A DNA stretch of 64,000 bases from Opisthorchis felineus (GCA_004794785.1 SJOL01010112.1:389395-453394); one strand, 5' to 3'. Positions 1-11,232 are shown, counted from the stretch's first letter. The notes: generated by a model from the letters alone, not told the origin. Numbers and translations: made by a program.

Positions 1-2325
1 GTTAACGGGTGCCCCACCTGGACTAATCTACGTCATTATCTTTTAGGCGAATATGATGCACAAAGCCGATTTTAATTGTAAAGAATATACAGGGGGATTT
101 TTCTTAGTGCGACACTACTCACAATATTGAAGAGGAAATTCCATCCAAAATGGAAGTAGCATCTTATCAATAAACCAAATCCTATAAAATATTCTTTGGT
201 CTTGAAATGAGGCACTGCATACAAGGCTGCTGAAAACACTTTTTCTGTCTATTTGAGTTGCTGCATGTGATGTTTGTCTTTTCAACTATCCAAACAAAGA
301 TGTTTAAATATTGGTTCTATTGGGGAAAGATCCACACACAAGAAAGTGTGTCGGAAATATACACAAAAACGACATATACAATCTGTGGCGACGGTAGAAT
401 TGCAACAAAAGTAGTTTATGTACCATGTTCTTGTCTTCTAGGACATACCTTTGTATTCATTTGCCAGGAAATCGAAAAACTCGATTGCTCCGTTAAGTGA
501 AAGCGATCCCATCAAAGGTTTCACCGCTATAAGTATATTGGTTTTGTGAATAAAATACCCATCTAATAAGAGCTTTTTAAACACTTGTCGATTTGTTATG
601 ATGTATCACTGAAGTTTTTGGAACACTTTTCTAGTCTTTCCGCAGCAACGATTGTGGTAAGATGTACTCTAACAGTCGACGTTGTAACTGGCTGCCCATT
701 TGCAGTTTTTGCTCCCGTTCGGGAATTGCAGTGACGCAATATTTTTACCTAGTGTCATGAATTAGTCCATATGGCATCTACCAATAAAATTGGGTGTTTC
801 AGCGCTGCCTCCACCGAAATTCGTCCCAATGCATCAGTCTCAATGCGAGTAGCAAGGCTACCAAGCCTCCCAAACTCACTGAAACCATACTTTTCGGGCA
901 TAAGTTGACCACCACTCCAGGGAGTTTATTCCAAGTAATTCAGATCCGTTCAACAGTGTTTCACAAGTATAAATCAGCGTAGAAAACTTTCCAAGAATAT
1001 AATTTACTTGAAAGACTGACTTTCGCGAGCTGAATAAGGGGGTGTGATGGACATTTCTCTCTCTGCTTTCGCCGAACCCTTCTTGCTGAGAAGACCATCT
1101 TTTTTCTCCTTCTTTAGTTTTCGATTTACTTCACTCTTCACTCGTTTCTTTATAATTTGGTCTTATTTGAAAATCAAAACAGCTTTGTCTCCTTTATCTA
1201 CCAAGAATCAGGATTAGCATTGCGTCTCAACGGCAGTGGAAGCTAGTGGTAATTCTTTCTGTTCACCGTTCCATGCTCATGTGGAGCTCGCCTTTCAGTA
1301 GAAGGCTTTTTATCTAAGTAGAAGACTGCTAACCGGAAAAAAGACCAAAAAGCTACTAATCAAGCTAGGGATTTTGCCGTTAGGAGTCACCGCGGGTTCG
1401 GTGCTAACAAATCTTGGACAGATGTTAATCCGCCCTTCAAGTATATACATCCGACAACCGCTGTCTTAGAAACGCATTCCTTCAGAGTCGCTAGTTAATT
1501 ACTTTAGCTTCCGTTGGAGAAGCTGGCCCGTTATTTGTGTGTCGGGCAAACCAAACCAGGCGCTGTTGATTATGGCAAGGGGGTTAGAGCGAGGCCTTGA
1601 AACTTCGCCGCTCCTAGCTACTTCTCCATGTCGGTCTATTTAACGCAATTGAACTGGTTTTGAAGCGATTTCTCTTTCACTTAACACCAAGATGGCGTGC
1701 TGTTTTACATAGCAAAAGACCCTCTTGGTGTAGTGTGGTGAGACGACTTCTATGAATTTTTCGTGGACTGATTGTTCAGCATCGTTTTGGTAGGGTTTGT
1801 TTCATTCACATGATGTATTTATCATTGGTGGATCTGACTGGTATGTTGTCTATTTTTTGTGACACCCAACGAAATGTCCCAGTTCCGTCGAAATATTGCC
1901 GAAACGTGTGTCACAGAGTAACGTCACAAGTCTTTTGTCGATTTTCTGTCAATCAATCCACGACAAATCACTTTCAGTTCCCCTTTTCCCATAGAAATAT
2001 TAGTGAAATGTGTGTTGGGTTTGTACGATATGTCAGTCAGCCTAACCCATCATGGAACAACCTGTGTGTCAGCGCCATCCATAGCAGCGGAATGGGAGCA
2101 TAACCTAATTTTGATTGTACCATAAAAACAATGGCAAGTCGATTCAGTCCTATCCCACCTGGCAGACTGAGCTTTCCACCGAACTAAATATCATCGTTCC
2201 AAGTCGTTGATTGCTTCGAAAACCCCGCCACGAGGATTCGGCTTGGCCTGCTCTAATTTTTTTGAGCTATTAGCAAGAACAGAAAAATGTGACTTCAAGA
2301 TCAAGCATTTATTTTGTGTTTACAG
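1..2325. other. No recognisable feature
   Basis: Only short open frames below 100 codons occur on either strand, and none resembles a known protein or is bounded by convincing splice signals. I see no repeat shared with the rest of the window. Treated as intergenic or intronic DNA. Confidence 0.5.
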
Positions 2326-2439
2326 ACATGCCAACTTCAATGGCAAGTCACACGTGTCAACCAAGTTCGGTCAACACCATTCAATAATGACAATAAATAA
2401 GTTTCAGAAGTTGCTAATAAGAGATCTCAGCCTAATAAG
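2326..2439 (+). CDS. Candidate internal exon, product not recognised
   Basis: This 114-nt block is preceded by a pyrimidine-rich acceptor (TTTTGTGTTTACAG) and followed by a good donor (AAG, then GTAAGC). One frame is open through the whole block, with one base carried in at the 5' end and two carried out, so the exon is symmetric in phase. The peptide reads HANFNGKSHVSTKFGQ and ends KFQKLLIRDLSLIR. I do not recognise the family. No partner exon was found nearby, so the gene it belongs to is unknown, and chance pairing of splice-like sites is a real alternative. Confidence 0.28.
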
Positions 2440-2749
2440 GTAAGCTGGCAGTCCATAATTATGGATATACTCCAGCGGCGTATTTTCTCACCACCCTGCT
2501 TTGGGTTTTATTCTTTCGTTCTAGCTACGCTATTGACCATCCTGTTGACTGGTCCTAGTTGAAAATGATAACTGTGCAAGGTGAAAAACAAATATTGAAA
2601 CTTCTTTAGACGAAATACCGTTACCAGTCAATTTGGCCACCTACTGAACCGATTCCATGATAAAACAGAAACTACTTTTAGAAAATCTCCTGCTTGTGGT
2701 CCCCTTAGAGATAAACTCCCTTTGATAATATGAGAAGCGCTGGGAACAT

Positions 2750-2847
2750 TTATTGGAGATTTCGTCCTGTATGTGAAGACAATCTAGGCTGATAAACCGA
2801 GGAGCACTGTGCGGCTGTTTTATCATTATTCGGAATCATCATGAGTC
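2750..2847 (-). repeat. Family B hammerhead-bearing SINE-like repeat, partial minus copy
   Basis: Read on the minus strand, this segment shows the family B sequence from the degenerate ribozyme core through the conserved CACAGTGCTCC arm to the tail (AGGACGAAATCTCC in family form). The core reads ATGATGA and GATAAAAC instead of CTGATGA and GATGAAAC, so self-cleavage is unlikely. It abuts a plus-strand copy of the same family, and together they form a divergent inverted pair. Confidence 0.7.
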
Positions 2848-2849
2848 CT

Positions 2850-3032
2850 GATCAACCACTCATGCCTGAAAAGTTAATTCTTGAAACTACTAGCCGAGAG
2901 GTAGCGGTTTCGAAACTACCTGGAGTTTCGTGAGAGGGGCACTGCTGATGATTCCCAACAAGAATGAAACAGCTGTACAGTGCTTCTTGGCTTTTCAGCA
3001 TAGACTGCTCTCACTTACAGGACAAGTACTAT
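2850..3032 (+). repeat. Family B hammerhead-bearing SINE-like repeat, plus copy
   Basis: The copy begins with the tRNA-like head (GATCAACCACTC, with the decayed internal promoter boxes around 2865-2915), followed by a linker, the hammerhead motif (2939-2983) and the tail ending in ACAGGACAAG. Families of this build, with a Pol III-like head plus a type I hammerhead, are known from schistosome Sm-alpha repeats. The ribozyme is annotated separately. The head has diverged from the better copies at 42.4 and 51.0 kb: the box B region reads GGTTTCGAAAC instead of GGTTCGAGAC. Confidence 0.75.
2939..2983 (+). ncRNA. Type I hammerhead ribozyme motif (family B)
   Basis: The core CTGATGA lies at 2945-2951 and GAAA at 2966-2969. 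Stem I is six perfect base pairs, GCACTG (2939-2944) with CAGTGC (2978-2983). Stem III is the self-complementary ACAGCTGT (2969-2976), which leaves no loop and so implies pairing between two copies, as in other short-stem-III hammerheads. The cleavage triplet is GTA, with predicted cleavage after 2977. Stem II is weak here (TTC with GAA, plus one extra T). Core and stem I are seen directly; activity is inferred and may be low. Confidence 0.65.
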
Positions 3033-3305
3033 ATCATGTATCGGAAATTAGGACCGAGATATTCACCAATATTTTGCTCAGCCTGATTATTGGCAACCAT
3101 TGGGTCATGACACTGTTTTTACGGTGCACGCATATATTCGAGGATTTCGGTCAATAAACGTTTGCTAATAATCCACGCAGACCGTTGAGTGACTTGGTGA
3201 TTTCAATCTGGTCAACCTATAAAGCTCACCTTAATTTTGCCGATCAATCACAACACCATAATATTCCGGTTTCTGGTAACTCTGTATAGACCCCTAAATT
3301 TGCCA

Positions 3306-3555
3306 CAGTGTTCAAAACGTTTGACATTTTTGGACACATCAGCACCAGGCTCTCTGGGCTAGTGTTGAAACAAAACGCTTTGTAGAATTAAACGAATGAT
3401 CCTAAAAATAGATCATCAGGTAAAGATGCGTTCATCTGCATTCGGGGTTCGTAGGCATGGGTAACAACACATGTTGATTGACAAGCGGTCAGTTAAACTT
3501 GACATTTGATCCCATGCCTCACACCAACATGGTACTTGTTGGTTATTTAGAATGG
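3306..3555 (+). repeat. Family D dispersed repeat, copy 1
   Basis: About 250 bp here match 42760-43025 in reverse complement, with shared stretches such as AAACGTTTGACATTTTTGG, AGCACCAGGCTCTC and GACAAGCGGTCAGTTAAAC. No open frame, Pol III box or terminal inverted repeat is evident, so the class of element is unknown. Similarity stops abruptly on both sides, which suggests a defined unit. Confidence 0.75.
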
Positions 3556-4620
3556 CATCTGTTACCCCGGGGATGTGTTTCACATCACTATTTTTATTTT
3601 CCGGTGTTACATAATCCGGAGAATCAACTTGCTTTTGTCATTAAGGAATCGAGGATGATCAGGTATTCCGAACTTGGCTACAGCTGTTGTCTATTCATAA
3701 TCACATGGATAAAAGGGAACAACACAAAATTTCTAACCAAAATGGTATCGTTATTTGACCTCTCCCCATCTAACTGACGAATCCCATCAAAAGCGAAACT
3801 CCTGTTGAGGCCAGGACACGGTCGCCTGCTTGTAACGAACTCTTCAATGCTGTAGGAAGCGTATACTTTTAAAGCAAAGGCTCCAAACGAACAGGAAATT
3901 AGTAACAGTTAATCAGTGGTGCAGATGATCTGGTGTTAGTTTGTTGCAGTTTTTTCCCCCTTAGCTTCCAATTTTTTTTTGCCATCCGCCTTCTTTGAAC
4001 ATCTTTTATCAACGAAACTATCATTAAACTGACGTGCATAAATGCATGTTCTTTCAAACACCAAAAACCATTTCGTTGAAGTCACCCTAAACCAGGTCCA
4101 CCATTCACTCTGATTTTCTCTACTCGGGGCCCAGGAGTCATGCGTCACCGTATGACTGTTTAGTAAACAGTTAAGTTACACTAATTATATGCATGCATCG
4201 TCATGTCTGCGTAAAAGCACATCAATATGTGTTTGAGCAGAGTTGCACCTTCAATTACTTGGAAGTTTCTCTTGTGACATAACGCGCTACTCAGGTCAAA
4301 GGTTCTGTCTGCCAGAACCCACTGATTAACAAGTAGACTTTTAGGGTTGTGACCGTGCCTAGAACATCGCCCTCGGTGCTAACGTTCTGATGTTGGACAA
4401 ACATTTGCAGGCCACATTTATGAACGAGCCAATATTATACTGTTTCTCCGGGTGACCTACACAGTAGATAGTACGATACTGAAATTAGATCATCCATCAC
4501 ACCTTCGGCTCAGAGACACCCATCTTTGCTGACTGGAGTAGACCATACTCACCAAAATGTTCCTTTTTGAAAGTGACCATATTTGCTTCAAACCGCTGTA
4601 GGATAGTTGATATTTCACAG
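3556..4620. other. No recognisable feature
   Basis: Apart from a short run of T near 3970, I see only short unrelated open frames and no repeat shared with other parts of the window. Confidence 0.5.
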
Positions 4621-4621
4621 A

Positions 4622-4661
4622 ATCTAATCATTGGATTGCAGACGTTTCGCGTAGACACTAA
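4622..4661 (-). repeat. Family E fragment (Penelope-type tail), minus
   Basis: The minus strand reads GAAACGTCTGCAATCCAA, the same junction seen at 13981-13998 on the plus strand. The hammerhead core that should precede it is missing here. This is a short remnant, and I rely only on the shared 18-base stretch. Confidence 0.45.
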
Positions 4662-4671
4662 CAATAAAAAT

Positions 4672-4856
4672 AACGGTCCAGCTGCAACACTCTTTTGGAG
4701 CTTAGCTGTTATGCCCCTCGAAGGAAGCACGACGGTTGAGATACTGTCAGTTTGCCGAAGCTTGGACAGGAGCAGTCGAGATGCCGAGGTCTGGCCCGAA
4801 CTACGGACCTTCCGGTGAATAGATTCGCGACCTAACGACTGAGCTATCTCGAGCAA
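4672..4856 (-). repeat. Family A tRNA-derived SINE, copy 1
   Basis: The minus strand starts with a tRNA-like head: GATAGCTCAGTCGTTAGG matches a Pol III A box and GTAGTTCGGGCC a decayed B box. A conserved body follows (CTCGACTGCTCCTGTC, then GTGCTTCCTTCGAGGGGC) and the copy ends near CAGCTGGACC. Two further copies lie at 13172-13350 and 49060-49232. The head resembles Leu/Ser-type tRNA in its A box wording; the exact source tRNA is inference. The copy is diverged and probably silent. Confidence 0.8.
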
Positions 4857-4935
4857 CCTTGGAGAGTCACTGTGAGTGACGAAACGTTTCTAATCCAATT
4901 TTCAAGCTTGACGAACAGACAGACAACCAAGCGGT
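4857..4935 (+). repeat. Family E fragment with decayed hammerhead
   Basis: The segment contains GTCACTGTGAGTGAC followed directly by GAAACGTTTC, which corresponds to stem II and the GAAAC box of the family E hammerhead at 13952-13991. The upstream CTGATGA box is degenerate (TTGGAGA). The downstream wording (GACGAACAGACAGACAACC) also matches the other copy. It sits directly against SINE copy A1. Confidence 0.55.
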
Positions 4936-6530
4936 GCAAACAAGGTACATGTGATCCGCAAAGTCGCCAATGGTCTATCGCAACCACACCTCCACTCTGC
5001 CGTAAGCTAACACTGCCTCCTAAATCTAATAACACGAACGTTGACGTCAGTGAATGTAAGCGCAACTTCAGGACACGAGTTTCGTCTTGCCTAAGGCGAC
5101 TACGAGCTTGCGTTTGATTGAATAGAATCCACATAATAGCCATGATACGTCTTCACTCACGTGATGCTTGTTGTTCTCCAACCGGACGTAGGTCTCAACG
5201 GTCGATTTTACTCACACAAAAATATGACTTAAGGAAGTCCTAGATCACATGGTATATTTCAAAAGATGTCAGTTTTCACCGAACTGTGTCATTGTCGATA
5301 AAGCTTGTTGCTTTCTAAGAACAATTTATGTATTAGCTTTTCATGCATCATAGTTACCTAAATTCATGAATTCTATGTCCAAGGTCTCCCTATATCGCGC
5401 ATGCATTACGTTTAAAACAGATGGCCACAAACTACTTGTGTGAGTCATGAACTCGAGATTAAAAATGCACCTGGCAACTGGTGATAGTTTGTGTGGAGAA
5501 CCAATATGACGTTGTCTAGTCGGGCCAAAGCGGTGCAACAGAGCCAGTTCGCCTATCGACCAGCACAGGAAAAAAGCACATATCTTAACTGCTACCGACG
5601 TTAATCTATTGCACTCAGAACACGCGCTATCCGGATTCACTCAGTGTGCACTTTTTGGATTACAGCGTAGTCCGCATTGGGTCTGGTTACCCTAACAACC
5701 ACAAACACACTGCAGAACCAAAATGGTTAATGAACATGAAAAAAAATGAAACAGGAACAAGACGGACCCCTCTGAAAGAGGTCTACAAATCTCCAAATAC
5801 CTATTGTGCCAGTTTTGGGTTAGCCTGTCATTTTGGGTAGACCCTCCGAGGAAACAAGCCGGTTATTCCATCAATGATAATGCCATTGCAGTGACATTTG
5901 TTGCCTTATTCAGGATAAACTACTGACGTTCGACAGTGAAGAATATTCAATCGGCAACTTATTAGCCCACGGTTAAAAATCGGACAGTATTCGAACATAT
6001 TCCCGGCCTTAGGCTTAGTTATTTCCACATTAAGTTTGGACCATAATAAAGTAAATATATCAGGCCCAACAACTTTGCCGGACATCCAAAAGCTTAGGCT
6101 CTGCGAACGGAGACCAACATTGGGAAGGAAGTCCTGAAATTGTGTATAAGTCACAAAGATGTTTTCAAAAAAACGGCACGAGCTAAGCTACGTAAGAAGT
6201 ATCCAAACCCTCGCTTTATCATTCACTCTAATATGAAACAGCGGGCAATTAATTGCTCTATCACAACAGTTACTGCATAAAGTGGCTGAATATACCCGTG
6301 GAAGTCATGAGAACAATGAAGGTAGTGAACAAAGCTTGTTTTCTGTGATTATACCTCTTGACTAATACATCACAAATTTATATGGTACCAGAAATCACGT
6401 GAAAATGGCTAAAATCGGTGATGCATACACTTTAGAGAAATAGAAATCAAAGGAAGGAGGTTTGAATTCGGGGTAGGTCAATGGGTCACGGAATCAGGTA
6501 AGTGACGTCAATGTCAGACGGGCTTGTGGG
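4936..6530. other. No recognisable feature
   Basis: Short open frames exist on both strands, but none shows a known motif or credible exon borders. No family A to E repeat was found in this stretch. Confidence 0.45.
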
Positions 6531-6534
6531 ACCA

Positions 6535-7405
6535 GATTTTTCGCAGGCCGGTTCAAGTTCAGAGGTCACACAAGTTTCTTTCGGACGCAAATTTATGGAT
6601 CCGGCAGTCGGATTCCGATCGCCTCTGCCGTCGATAGTAGTCTGGATCGTACCAGTCGTGATCGGTTCAGAGGTACCCGGTATCAGATAGTGAAGGCTTG
6701 CTCTTTGTCGATGACATGACTGGTTTCGGCCAAATGTGATGCAACTGCACTTGAGCCTGGTTTCTTCCAACTACCATTCAGAGACACGGGATTGTGTTTC
6801 CGCATTCTGTCCGACCAGCACATGATGTTTGGCACGAGCATACAAATGAGTACACACAAAAGCTGGTGGTAGAACGTGGCAATTTGTCCTTCAAGCGGAA
6901 ACTGATAGTGGGGCTGGAGTTGAAGCTCAAACAGAGATTAGCAGTCAAGTATGTCGTATCAACAGCGTTTCTAAGCCCTCTGGTAATTAGTTCAGCAACC
7001 GAGTCACCTGTGAATGGGAGCCTCATGTAGACAGGCTTCCAGAACATTGTTTAGGTTTGGGCTTAACGGATTCCGTATTCTTGAGTACGAACCTTTCAGG
7101 ATATCCGTTCTGCAGGACTGTGCGTCCCAAGAAATTTAGTTCCTCTTCTAAACAGTTAGGGGAGCATATCTTCATGGTTCTCTTAGTCAGGCATCTAATG
7201 AGAGTACGCTTTTGTTGCAGAGAAACGAAGTTATCGAAGTGAATATACTGGCCTTTCCACGTTTGCTTTTTGTGGACTTTGCGTTCTATGGTCCCGTCAG
7301 TCTTCCTTTTAGCATTGACATCGATGAAGCTTAGCTGTCTATTCTGTTCTGACTCGATAGTAACCTTGATATTAGTATGGATTGAATTGAAACTGATACG
7401 ATGGA
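6535..7405 (-). mobile_element. Penelope-like retroelement, 5'-truncated remnant
   Basis: On the minus strand, reading from about 7405 downwards, conceptual translation in shifting frames gives the segments expected for the RT thumb and linker of a Penelope-like element (for example LSFIDVNAKRKTDG, then HKKQTWKGQYIHFDNFVSL and QQKRTLIRCL). These are followed by a GIY-YIG endonuclease region and a conserved C-terminus (RSRLLSTAEAIGIRLPDP). Frameshifts near 7045 and 6780 and several stops show a dead copy. I find no catalytic RT motifs upstream of 7405, so the copy is 5'-truncated. Penelope elements retrotranspose with an RT plus GIY-YIG nuclease protein. Confidence 0.75.
6778..7047 (-). pseudogene. 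Penelope-like GIY-YIG endonuclease region, degenerate
   Basis: This 89-codon open piece begins VYMRLPFTGDSVAELITRGL, continues through RLKDKLP and reaches CVYSFVCSC and AGRT, which correspond to the typical C-V-Y-x-F-x-C-x-C ... Y-I-G-R-T layout of the Penelope endonuclease. The family's YIG tripeptide is changed to CAG here, and a stop follows soon after; the rest of the domain continues in other frames down to about 6535. It is non-functional as it stands. The assignment rests on motif order, not on a database search. Confidence 0.65.
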
Positions 7406-10400
7406 ATACACCCGTGCTCCAAATGCATTTTTACCATTATCATTCATATTTCAAATCCTCTTTGAAGAACCGGTGCTTCAATTGAACCTGTGTACCTTTT
7501 CTTCAGACTTCAACTAAGTGCTAGTATTTATTGGACTTTACAAAAAACCTGGTTTTACACATGCGGTTCAATTTTCACCTCAGTCCTTTTCACGATTTAG
7601 CTTGAAGTAGCTTTATCCTCATATCATGCGACTTCTAACCAGATTTTAGAGGAAATGCTATGAAAACCACCAAACCAACGTATAGATGATTGTCAACATC
7701 CGGCTCTGGCATGGGCGATCTCGTCCAACGTTCTCCTCGCAGATGTGAGCATACCCTTTGATCACTGTGGTACATCGCTTATCTATCCTAATGACCTGAT
7801 ATGGTATCACGGACAATGGACTTGTGAGGTTAGGCGTGACGACTGCAATTAGCACGACTTACCGTGAGGTCTCTTGCACCTGGACTGTAAAATTGTTAAA
7901 GCCGATGGGTCCCATGCTCCGGTGGATCAACGGGTGTGCTGAGATTTCATCAGCAGGCAAAGTCCAAAATATAACGCAGATGTCTAGTTAACTTCTGCGG
8001 TAGGTGGGGACGCTTGAGTGACAGGAACCCAAACATAAACATCGGTCTACTATCCGACAAGAACGTTTTATCGATTTCATCCTGAGCTCCGTTCAAACTA
8101 CGCATCGCTGACAGTATTTTACGCACTACAGTGATGCCCTGTGGCTGTCAGTTGATAAACTGATGAGATTCGTCGTACTAAAGTAGACGCATGGTCTTTA
8201 AGGGAAACGTTGCTGTTCACTGTTTGGAGGAATGACGGTTTTCTTGCATAAATGTCCCTCTGAGTGGGAACAAGAGGTTGATTCTCCCCCAGCCGAAAGC
8301 ATCTATGACTTGATTATACTAATGTAAGTTTAGTTAACAAATCGGTGAATACGTTTGCTCCTCTTTCTGTGGCGTTTGAAGTTTCCACAGATGATTGCAG
8401 GCGGCTTTTGGCTCAACTAGACGAACAATACGTACCCGTAAAGTCGCGATAACAATTACTTGCTTTTGTGGCGAATAGACCGGATAGTTTGGTCATGGAT
8501 TTGTGGGTGCTGACTGAAACAAAATTCAAATGTGTGCGTAACATATCGCAACATGACTGTCGCTCTTTGTCAGAGTGTATAAAGGTTATAGCGTCATTAT
8601 AGATAACTGTGCTATCGGTTTCCGTCTGGTCTATGAATTGACAAAAAACAACATTTTGTTATAGCAAAAGCCATTTGTATTTCTGTGACAGCTTTACCGG
8701 TGCGATCAGCCGGGCTGTCCCCAGAAGCCATTGGACAGCATAATACTTCGTTTTATACGAAGATCTGGTATCCTTAAAGAAAATTTTAGCTTCTTTGGCT
8801 GCATAGACGCAAATACTCTCTCAAGAAATCCACTGTTTCATTCTGATAAACCTGATCCAATCGGCTTGGTCAAGTTAGGGGAGTTCTCAGAGCTACCGCT
8901 ACTTCTTACCATGATTCAAAGAATCGGTTTTCGCAACAGACGTAAATGACTGATAGCCCCACCAAACAATGCGCTTGTAGCATTTTTCCAACACTGCAGT
9001 GGGCTGACTCAGAAAACCATGTATGACTTACGTGACTGGACTTCAGCATAGGTTTTACTCAGTAGTTTGAGAAGTTTTACGAAAGTAATAGGTTTGCGAT
9101 CGTCACGCGCTTTCAGATTAAGAGCAGTTTATATGGATATCTATTTGTGTTCAGCAACCATGATCGCTCTGTCCAAAGTTACCAGACAGGTATGGCTGGT
9201 GCATTTTCTCCGGGGATTAATGGTGTTATCGGCCATAAACAAATGTTACATGCTCCATGTGAGGGACAAATAAAATTTATGACTAAAAGTACACAACTGC
9301 CCCTACTCCCCTTCAGCTTCCAGTTTTATGCGATTTTTGTCAGAACCCTCGTTCACGACATAGCGTAATTCAATCTATTCTATTCAATCTATTCAATCTC
9401 CGGTAATTATTACTAAAAACTTTTATAATCAGAGGCCCTAGACGTTTACAATAGCTCGTCGTAGACTGTACTAAATGGTGCGGATAACAAACACACGTCA
9501 CCAGGAAGGAGTTTTATAATACAGTGCGGACACGGTTCACTCGTGTGAGCTACTTGCAAGCTAAATTAAACTGAGTAAGTACGTTCACATGCAAATATGC
9601 AAACTTTGGGGAATAGTGATTGCATGGACGCTATCACTGTCGAGTGCACTTGAGACCGTCGATTCCGGTGCACTAGGGACATCCATCAGGATTTATGGCT
9701 TCAAACTGTATAGGTAGGCAAGCACATGCTGCTGAGACTGTCGTGTGAGATGTTATTGATCAGGCAACGCCGAAAACGCGCACTGACCAGGTATGCTTGA
9801 AAAGTAACGAAACCAAAACCTGGGGAACAGGTCAACAGCAAGCCGAACTGCTAATCATGCAATATAATGCCAGCAGAATGCTTCACAAGACAGAAAAATG
9901 CCTTTTGTTCCTTATTCCAGGAACGTTCGCTTTGGTCACCCAATTTTCCCCATTTTCTGTTATTTGAACGTAAAGACATCGACTAACCTTAATATGAATC
10001 CTGAAATCCATTACTTGCAGTCAGCTTTCTACGATTACTCTTCTACATGATAAGAAAATCCAGAAAAGACCTTATAAACAGTGTGTTTCGTGCTCATAAT
10101 CGCCGTCATCTTTTTCACTAAATACCCATGGTGTAGATGGTATTGCCGGTGATGTGAAAACGCGGTGTCCCTCAGTTTTACAGCAGTTCCTTTAGGTCAC
10201 GGCGCGGCCTGGCTTGTGTCAAAGTTTTGTGTTTTGAATATCCCGAAAAAATGTTCAATTATTCATTCTGCTATTTAGGGACTGTTCATAAAGCAATCAA
10301 GTGGATTTTGTTTTGTTTCTCAAAGTGCTGTTTCTGCTAACCTCATCAGTCTCCACTGAACGCACGTTTTTACGGAGCGACAGCATCGGATAGATCAAGA

Positions 10401-10784
10401 ACCTAAATGACTTGTTTACCCGTAAATTGAATGTGTAGATTTTGGTGCATATTATTCGGACAGAAGCTGTTTGTGTTTACAGAGAAACGAGTTAGTTGAA
10501 CGACCTGTTAGAAATGTGTGCTTATCCGAAAACAAACGATGGAAAGTGCGCTAAAAAAGCGGCTTTAGAAAAATGACGGTGTTAAGTGTTCCTTCGACTA
10601 AGAAAAGTAACTCCTAATGAAGATGAATCCTAAGTGGATGCTACGTCGAAACAAAACGTCGTTTATGTATTGCATCTGTAAAATTGGTCCACCATGGCAA
10701 CGCACAGCTGCTCACGAATATCAAGGCGTTGACGGTGCAATGGACGAAATGACCTAAGAACTAGCGAGCTACACATATTAGCAT
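7406..10784. other. No recognisable feature
   Basis: The upper part (7406-8500) could hold more of the Penelope element, but I could not see RT catalytic motifs there. The remainder has only short unrelated open frames and a minor tandem repeat near 9368. Confidence 0.4.
9368..9399. repeat. Short tandem repeat, ATTCAATCT unit
   Basis: The nonamer ATTCAATCT occurs three times, with ATTCT inserted between the first and second units. It is a small local duplication with no apparent function. Confidence 0.8.
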
Positions 10785-10998
10785 ACTAATTTGGTCTTCG
10801 TGGAAGAGCCAAATGATGTTCTTCTTTAACTGAATGTACTGCACAAGTTCACCTCATGCTTCATTTGGTACGATACGCCAGTATTGCAATACGTCTTACG
10901 GACTTAACACGCTACTCAAAAGGTTGGTGAGAACTCTTCGGTAGCCCAGACCGGTTTTGCCATTCTTGGGGTTCATCAGATAGGCGCAGTCCCCGAGC
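10785..10998 (-). repeat. Family C hammerhead repeat, minus half of an inverted pair
   Basis: The minus strand reads the family C hammerhead arm (GACTGCGCCTAT, CTGATGA, AAAACCGGTC, GGGCTACCGAAGAG) and then the unit body (GGTACGAT region and CAGTTAAAGAAGAACATC). The GAAA box is mutated to AAAA and one base is missing from stem I, so this ribozyme is probably inactive. An internal deletion removes part of the body near 10810. It faces a plus copy beginning about 10 bases to the right. Confidence 0.75.
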
Positions 10999-11008
10999 TG
11001 AATAATAA

Positions 11009-11232
11009 ATTCATAAAAGAGAGATTTAGTTGGGTCTTCCGTGGAAATCATATTGGTATGAAAATGAGTGTATCTCGCTAATTTCGTGCAAGTTGGGTTC
11101 GAGTATAAGAGAAGGTTGATGGAAACTCGGAGACTGCGCCTACTTGATGAACCCTAAGAAGAAAGAAACCGATGTTGGACTGTCAAGGAGATTTCAGCAA
11201 CCGTATGAGTAGTGTGCTACGTCTGAACTAGG
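11009..11232 (+). repeat. Family C hammerhead repeat, plus half of an inverted pair
   Basis: The copy runs from TCATAAAAGAGAGATTTAG through AATGAGTGTATCTCGC to the hammerhead region (11112-11210) and ends at GAGTAGTGTGCTACGTC. The catalytic boxes are TTGATGA and GAAAC, the cleavage triplet is changed (GATG), and stem II is degraded. The arms of 10910-10998 and 11123-11216 are reverse complements, so a transcript could fold into a hairpin of roughly 90 bp. Confidence 0.75.
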
